DNA from: Alphaproteobacteria bacterium
GTDB taxonomy: Bacteria > Pseudomonadota > Alphaproteobacteria > SHVV01
NCBI GenBank assembly: GCA_016869275.1
Contig: VGEO01000020.1
Location: 1-39,176, forward strand
DNA length: 39,176 bases
Direction of reading: 5' to 3'
Both the position numbers and the translations under genes were made by a program. Position 1 is the first letter of the stretch. Each line of letters starts with the position of its first letter. The notes beneath the pieces are model-generated. The model did not search any database, had not been told where the DNA came from, and worked only from the letters and a program-made list of their open reading frames with translations. Shown here one piece after another: positions 34,601-39,176 of this stretch.

Positions 34601-37600
34601 ATGATCTACCGAGAACCGCTCCGGCCCCGCGACCCGCTTCGCGCCCACATCGACGCGCTTTATCACGCCGACGGCTCGGCGGTGATGGAGGCGGTGCTCG
34701 ACGAAGCCGATCTCGGTCCGCTCCGCGCGCGCGTGCGGGTTCTGGCGCGCCGGCTGGTCCAGGACGTTCGCGGCGCGCAAGGTCGCGCCGGCACGCTCGA
34801 GTCGTTTCTCCAGCAGTATCGGCTCTCGACCGAGGAAGGCGTCGTCCTCATGTGCCTGGCCGAGGCGCTCTTGCGCATTCCCGACACCGAGACCCAGGAC
34901 AAGCTGATCCAAGACAAGCTCCACGGAGCCGACTGGGAGCGGCACTTGGGCAAGAGCCGCTCGCTGTTCGTCAACGCCTCGACCTGGGGCTTGATGCTGA
35001 CCGGCAAGCTCGTGCGTTTGAACGATGCCGCGGCCGATGCGGGCTTCGTCGAGCGGCTGGCGGCGCGGGTCGGCGGCCCGGTGATCCGCGAGGCGATGCT
35101 GCAGGCCGTGCGCATCCTCTCGGACCAATTCGTGATGGGCCGTACGATCGCCGAAGCCATCGCCCGCGCCGGCGAGGCCGAAGCCGCCGGCGCGCGCCAC
35201 TCCTACGACATGCTGGGCGAAGCGGCGCTGACCGAACCCGACGCCCGGCGCTACGCGGCTGCATACGCGGACGCGATCGCGACGCTCGGACGCATGTCGC
35301 TCGATCGGCCGCAACGCGTCAATATGCTCGACCGGCCGGGCATTTCGATCAAGCTGTCGGCGCTACATCCGCGCTTCGAATGGGCGCAGCGGGACGACGT
35401 CATGGCCCGCCTGGTGCCGCGGCTTACCGCCCTGATCGCCGCCGCCCGCGGTCACGACCTCGGGGTCACGATCGACGCGGAAGAGGCGAACCGGCTGGAT
35501 CCGACCCTCGACGTGTTCGAGGCGGTTTACCGCGAGGGCGCGGCCGGGAACTGGGATGGATTGGGGTTGGCGGTCCAGGCTTACCAAAAGCGAGCCCGCG
35601 CGGTGATCGACTGGCTGGCGGCGTTGGCACATCGCGCGCGGCGCCGTATTCCGGTCCGGCTGGTCAAGGGCGCCTATTGGGACACCGAGGTCAAGCGCGC
35701 CCAGGAGGGCGGGTTCGACGGCTATCCGGTTTTCACCCGCAAGGTGATGACCGACGTCTCCTACCTCGCCTGCGCGCGCGGGATGCTGGCCCACGCCGAG
35801 GCGTTCTATCCGCAATTCGCCACTCACAACGCCCACACCGTGGCGGCGATCCAAGTGCTGGCCGAGGGGCGATCCGATGTCGAGTGCCAGCGCCTCCATG
35901 GCATGGGCGAAGCGCTCTATACGGCCTTGCAAGGCACGGGCGCGCGCGCGCTGCCGTGCCGTGTCTATGCGCCGGTAGGGAGCCACGAGGATTTACTCCC
36001 TTATCTCGTGCGCCGGCTCCTTGAGAACGGCGCCAACACCTCGTTCGTCAACCGGTTGGCCGATGCCTCGGCGCCGATCGACCGGCTGATCGCCGATCCG
36101 GTCGAGGCGATGCGGACGACGCTCGGTCTCCGCCAAGCCGGCATTCCGTTGCCGCGCGACCTTTATGGCGCGACGCGCGTCAACGCCCGCGGACTCGACC
36201 TGTCCTCGGTCCACGCGCTGAGGGGGCTCGCGAAAGAAGTGCAGCGCGCCGGGAACGAACGCTGGGGCGCGTCGCCGATCGTCTCGGGCAAGCGCCGCGG
36301 TGGGCTCGCGGCGCCGGTTCGCAACCCGGCCGACCGGCGCGACGTCGTCGGCGAGGTATGCGAGGCCGACCTGGGCGACGTCGCGACCGCGGTCGCGGCC
36401 GCGGTGGCGGCGCAACCGGCCTGGGATGGCTTGGGCGCGGCGGCACGGGCACAAGTCCTCGAACGCGCCGCCGATCTCTACGAAACCGAGCGGTCGCGGC
36501 TGATGACGCTCGCGGTGCGCGAAGCGGGAAAAACCATCGGCGATGCCCAAAGCGAGGTCCGCGAGGCGGTCGATTTCCTTCGCTACTACGCGCAACGAAT
36601 AAGGATCGACGGCGCGCCGCAGGCGCTCTCCGGTCCGACCGGCGAGGCCAATACGCTCACGCTTCACGGCCGCGGCGCTTTCGTCTGTATCAGCCCGTGG
36701 AATTTCCCGCTCGCGATCTTCACCGGCCAGGTCGCCGCCGCGCTGGCGGCCGGAAACGCTGTGCTGGCCAAGCCGGCCGAGCAGACGCCGCTGATCGCCG
36801 CGCTCGCGGTCGACCTCTTGCACAAGGCGGGCTTTCCGACAGAGGTCCTGCATTTGTTGCTGGGAGCCGGCGAAACCGTCGGCGCGGCGCTGGTCGCCGA
36901 TCCCCGCATCGCCGGGGTCGCGATGACGGGCTCGACCGCGACCGCGGCGGCGATCGCGCGGACGCTCGCGGAACGCCCGGGCCCGATCGTACCGCTGATC
37001 GCCGAGACCGGCGGGCAGAACGCCTTGATCGCCGATTCCTCGGCACTGCCTGAGCAACTGGTCGCCGACGTGATCCGGTCCGCTTTCAATAGCGCCGGGC
37101 AGCGCTGCTCCGCCTGCCGCATCCTTTTCGTCCAAGACGATATCGCCCTGCGCGTGACGACGATGCTGGCAGGGGCGATGGCCGAACTCAAGATCGGCGA
37201 CCCTGCCTATCTCGAAACCGACGTCGGGCCGGTGATCGATCCCGCGGCGCTTGGCGCGCTCAACGCCCATACCGAACGGATGGACCGCGACGCGCGGCTG
37301 ATAGCGGTGGCGCCGCTCCCGGGCGGGCTCGACCACGGTACGTTCTTCGCGCCGCGCGCCTACGCCATTCCCGACCTCGGCCTCCTCGAGCGCGAGGTGT
37401 TCGGGCCGATCCTCCACGTCGTTACCTTCGCGGCCGAAGAGTTGGACGAGGTCGTCGATCGTCTCAATGCGACCGGTTACGGCCTCACCCTCGGCATCCA
37501 CAGCCGGGTCGGCGCCACCGCCGCGCGCATCATCGCACGCGCCCGCGTCGGCAATATCTACGTCAACCGCAACATGATCGGCGCGGTGGTGGGCGTACAG

Positions 37601-37756
37601 CCGTTCGGAGGCGAGGGGCTGTCGGGGACTGGTCCCAAGGCCGGGGGACCCAACTACCTGCCGCGGTTCGCGGTCGAGCGGACCGTCTCGGACAATATCG
37701 CGGCGATCGGCGGGAACGCGTCGCTGCTCTCACTCGGCGAGGAGGTGGCCGAGTGA
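34601..37756 (+). CDS. putA: Bifunctional proline dehydrogenase / L-glutamate gamma-semialdehyde dehydrogenase
   Basis: The 1051-residue PutA oxidises proline to glutamate with channelling. The N-terminal half has the FAD-dependent ProDH barrel (SIKLSALHPRFEWAQ, LGVTIDAEEANRLDPTLDVF, RLVKGAYWDTEVKRAQE, YAPVGSHEDLLPYLVRRLLE). The C-terminal half is an aldehyde dehydrogenase with Glu802 (IAETGGQN) and Cys836 (SAGQRCSACR), 34 residues apart as expected. It starts without the ribbon-helix-helix DNA-binding domain of trifunctional PutA, so it cannot repress its own gene. The ATG at 34601 avoids overlap with DUF1489. Confidence 0.94.
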   Translation: MIYREPLRPRDPLRAHIDALYHADGSAVMEAVLDEADLGPLRARVRVLARRLVQDVRGAQGRAGTLESFLQQYRLSTEEGVVLMCLAEALLRIPDTETQDKLIQDKLHGADWERHLGKSRSLFVNASTWGLMLTGKLVRLNDAAADAGFVERLAARVGGPVIREAMLQAVRILSDQFVMGRTIAEAIARAGEAEAAGARHSYDMLGEAALTEPDARRYAAAYADAIATLGRMSLDRPQRVNMLDRPGISIKLSALHPRFEWAQRDDVMARLVPRLTALIAAARGHDLGVTIDAEEANRLDPTLDVFEAVYREGAAGNWDGLGLAVQAYQKRARAVIDWLAALAHRARRRIPVRLVKGAYWDTEVKRAQEGGFDGYPVFTRKVMTDVSYLACARGMLAHAEAFYPQFATHNAHTVAAIQVLAEGRSDVECQRLHGMGEALYTALQGTGARALPCRVYAPVGSHEDLLPYLVRRLLENGANTSFVNRLADASAPIDRLIADPVEAMRTTLGLRQAGIPLPRDLYGATRVNARGLDLSSVHALRGLAKEVQRAGNERWGASPIVSGKRRGGLAAPVRNPADRRDVVGEVCEADLGDVATAVAAAVAAQPAWDGLGAAARAQVLERAADLYETERSRLMTLAVREAGKTIGDAQSEVREAVDFLRYYAQRIRIDGAPQALSGPTGEANTLTLHGRGAFVCISPWNFPLAIFTGQVAAALAAGNAVLAKPAEQTPLIAALAVDLLHKAGFPTEVLHLLLGAGETVGAALVADPRIAGVAMTGSTATAAAIARTLAERPGPIVPLIAETGGQNALIADSSALPEQLVADVIRSAFNSAGQRCSACRILFVQDDIALRVTTMLAGAMAELKIGDPAYLETDVGPVIDPAALGALNAHTERMDRDARLIAVAPLPGGLDHGTFFAPRAYAIPDLGLLEREVFGPILHVVTFAAEELDEVVDRLNATGYGLTLGIHSRVGATAARIIARARVGNIYVNRNMIGAVVGVQPFGGEGLSGTGPKAGGPNYLPRFAVERTVSDNIAAIGGNASLLSLGEEVAE

Positions 37757-37792
37757 CAGCAGCTCGATCTCGTCATCTGGCGCGCCGTTAGC

Positions 37793-37824
37793 CGTCCCCG
37801 TCCCCCTTCGAGGGGTCGGGGACG
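37793..37824. terminator. Strong hairpin between convergent putA and leucine dehydrogenase genes
   Basis: CGTCCCCG (37793-37800) pairs with CGGGGACG (37817-37824). After a single T-T mismatch, CCCC pairs with GGGG around a loop containing TTCG. It lies 36 bp after the putA stop and 80 bp from the stop of the minus-strand gene. No T-run follows on either strand, but its position suggests a bidirectional terminator or 3'-end stabiliser. Confidence 0.6.
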
Positions 37825-37903
37825 ATTCCGGCAGTACGACGCGATCGACGGCCACGATCGGCGGCGGGACCCGAGTTTCGATCTTCGGGAATTCCGCGCT
37901 AGT

Positions 37904-38989
37904 CTAGATGGCGGCGCGGTATTCCGTCGGCGCGCGGTCGGCGCGCGCCGTACGGCCGGCTCCGGCCGCGGCGACGATCTGCTCGGCCATGCGATCGGCG
38001 ATGACGCTGGTCGGCGTCTTCTCGGCATCGGCGCGGGCGAAGATCGCGTCGAGCGTGCCGGCGATCCGAGCGATATGGGCGTAGGCGCGGGCTCGGTCGT
38101 AACCGCCGCGTTCGTACGAGATGTTGATGATGCCGCCGGCGTTGATCACGTAGTCGGGCGCATAGAGGATACCGCGCTCGGCCAACTGGACCCCGTGCCG
38201 TGCCTCGCCCAACTGGTTGTTGGCGGCGCCGGCGACGACCTTGGCTTTGAGCGCCGGGATGGTCCGGTCATTGAGGCCGCCGCCCAACGCGCACGGTGCG
38301 AAGACATCGACGTCGGCGGTGTGGATCAGCGAGGGGGCGACTGCCGCGGCACCGAAGCGCTGTATCGCGCGCTGGACGCGGAGGAAATTGACGTCGGCTA
38401 CGACCAGGCGCGCGCCGGCTTCGGCGAGGAGCGCGCTGAGCGCCTCGCCGACGTGGCCCAAGCCCTGGACCGCGACCGTGACGCCTACGAGATCGCTACG
38501 GCCCAAGCGGTGACGAACGGCCGCGCGCAGCCCCTGGAACACGCCGAAAGCGGTGGCCGGCGAAGGATCGCCGCTCTGGCCGCGCCGGCCGCTGACGAGG
38601 CTCGTTTCGCGCGCGATGAGATCCATGTCCTCGACCGCGGTGCCGACGTCTTCGGCGGCGATGTAGCGGCCCTCGAGGCTGTCGACGAAGCGGCCGAAGT
38701 TCCGAAACAAAGCTTCGCTCTTCACGTCCGGTCCGCCGATGATGACCGCCTTGCCACCGCCCAAGCTCAAGCCCGCAACCGCCGACTTGTAGGTCATGCC
38801 GCGCGAGAGGCGGAGCACGTCGGTCAGGGCTTCGTCCTCGGAGGCGTAGGGCCACAAGCGGACACCGCCGAGCGCCGGGCCGAGGGCGGTATTATGGATG
38901 GCGATGATCGCCCGCAATCCGCACGCCGGATGGCGGTAATAGACGACCTGTTCGTGGTCGGAGGCGGGTAGGTCGATCGGGTTGAGCAC
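37904..38989 (-). CDS. Leucine dehydrogenase (Glu/Leu/Phe/Val dehydrogenase family)
   Basis: The 361-residue NAD-dependent enzyme deaminates branched-chain amino acids to 2-oxoacids. Lys68 ([12 protein letters not shown]) and Lys80 (LGGGKAVI) match the substrate-binding and catalytic lysines of Bacillus leucine dehydrogenase at identical numbers. The Rossmann motif [11 protein letters not shown] is at about 174-184, and the C-terminal part has GAANNQL and [17 protein letters not shown]. It is convergent with putA. It supplies the entry step to the leucine pathway encoded upstream in the window. Confidence 0.9.
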   Translation of the reverse strand: MLNPIDLPASDHEQVVYYRHPACGLRAIIAIHNTALGPALGGVRLWPYASEDEALTDVLRLSRGMTYKSAVAGLSLGGGKAVIIGGPDVKSEALFRNFGRFVDSLEGRYIAAEDVGTAVEDMDLIARETSLVSGRRGQSGDPSPATAFGVFQGLRAAVRHRLGRSDLVGVTVAVQGLGHVGEALSALLAEAGARLVVADVNFLRVQRAIQRFGAAAVAPSLIHTADVDVFAPCALGGGLNDRTIPALKAKVVAGAANNQLGEARHGVQLAERGILYAPDYVINAGGIINISYERGGYDRARAYAHIARIAGTLDAIFARADAEKTPTSVIADRMAEQIVAAAGAGRTARADRAPTEYRAAI

Positions 38990-39044
38990 GGGTTTCTCCC
39001 CACGGACTGCGATATATTCGTCCGGTAGATGGGGGAAAAATCAC

Positions 39045-39065
39045 ACGTTTTCAATAAGATAACGT
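39045..39065. promoter_or_regulatory. AT-rich imperfect palindrome upstream of leucine dehydrogenase
   Basis: ACGTT (39045-39049) and AACGT (39061-39065) are inverted around an 11-bp AT-rich centre, 56 bp upstream of the minus-strand start codon. An AT-rich island stands out in this GC-rich genome. It fits the size of an Lrp/AsnC-type operator, which is only a guess. I could not place a good -10/-35 pair. Confidence 0.3.
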
Positions 39066-39129
39066 AAACGCGCTCAAAAAGACCGCGAATGTCTCGAAAG
39101 CCCCTCCGGCGGCGTTCTTTGTTACGCCA

Positions 39130-39171
39130 CCGCCGGGACCGGCGGCAATTTTCTTTCAGGCCGCCGGGACC
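39130..39171. repeat. Two 11-bp direct repeats at the window end
   Basis: CCGCCGGGACC occurs at 39130-39140 and 39161-39171, 31 bp apart start to start, separated by an interval containing AATTTTCTTTC. The rest of 39066-39176 shows no gene I can support. The repeats may belong to a terminator or regulatory region of a gene beyond the window. Confidence 0.35.
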
Positions 39172-39176
39172 CTAGA

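Noticed and set aside
39026-39054. Promoter of leucine dehydrogenase on the minus strand (TTGAAA as -35)
   Set aside because: At 17-18 bp spacing the -10 position reads CATCTA or ATCTAC, which is too far from consensus.

Overview
The window is a high-GC, densely packed stretch of an alphaproteobacterial chromosome, probably from a Rhodospirillales-type lineage. The lineage call is an inference from gene order and protein character: adk sits between secY and rpsM, rpmJ and rpsD are missing from the alpha operon, ATP12-type assembly factor and DUF1489 genes are present, and S14 is the long form. I see no insertion sequence, phage gene, CRISPR array or rRNA. Base composition looks even throughout, so nothing suggests recent transfer.

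Layout. Positions 1-14098 hold the end of tuf and then the fused S10-spc-alpha ribosomal protein cluster, with secY, adk and rpoA, closed by a clear intrinsic terminator at 14124-14148. Positions 14173-19316 hold a chain of five genes joined by 4-bp ATGA stop/start overlaps: HtrA-type protease, rarA, RluC/D-type pseudouridine synthase, HAD phosphatase and ATP12-type F1-ATPase assembly factor. Positions 19430-22250 hold an acyl-CoA carboxyltransferase, a small OadG-like membrane protein, a stand-alone biotin carrier and an acylphosphatase. This looks like a sodium-pump decarboxylase module whose membrane beta subunit is not in the window. lipB (minus strand) and a single-domain fliN diverge around 22913-22992, where a CtrA-like box is visible. 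tRNA-Leu(GAG) and mgtE follow.

Positions 24985-32733 hold three hotdog thioesterase domains (one single-domain and one double-domain protein) and a leucine/isovalerate degradation set: isovaleryl-CoA dehydrogenase, a DsbA-fold isomerase, methylcrotonyl-CoA carboxylase beta, a methylglutaconyl-CoA hydratase-like protein and methylcrotonyl-CoA carboxylase alpha. A DASS-like permease, a DUF1489 protein and bifunctional PutA follow, and a convergent leucine dehydrogenase closes the window. The second half therefore reads as amino-acid catabolism: leucine is deaminated by leucine dehydrogenase, its CoA intermediates pass through isovaleryl-CoA dehydrogenase, methylcrotonyl-CoA carboxylase and the hydratase, and proline is oxidised to glutamate by PutA.

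Best candidates for something undescribed: (1) the beta-less carboxyltransferase/OadG-like/biotin-carrier module, whose two small proteins share an identical RPFISVV heptapeptide at the edge of their Ala/Pro linkers; (2) an alternating four-arm RNA element (GCGCGGG/CCCGCGC twice) between rpmD and rplO; (3) an orphan fliN behind a CtrA-like box; (4) a double-hotdog protein with clear internal duplication.
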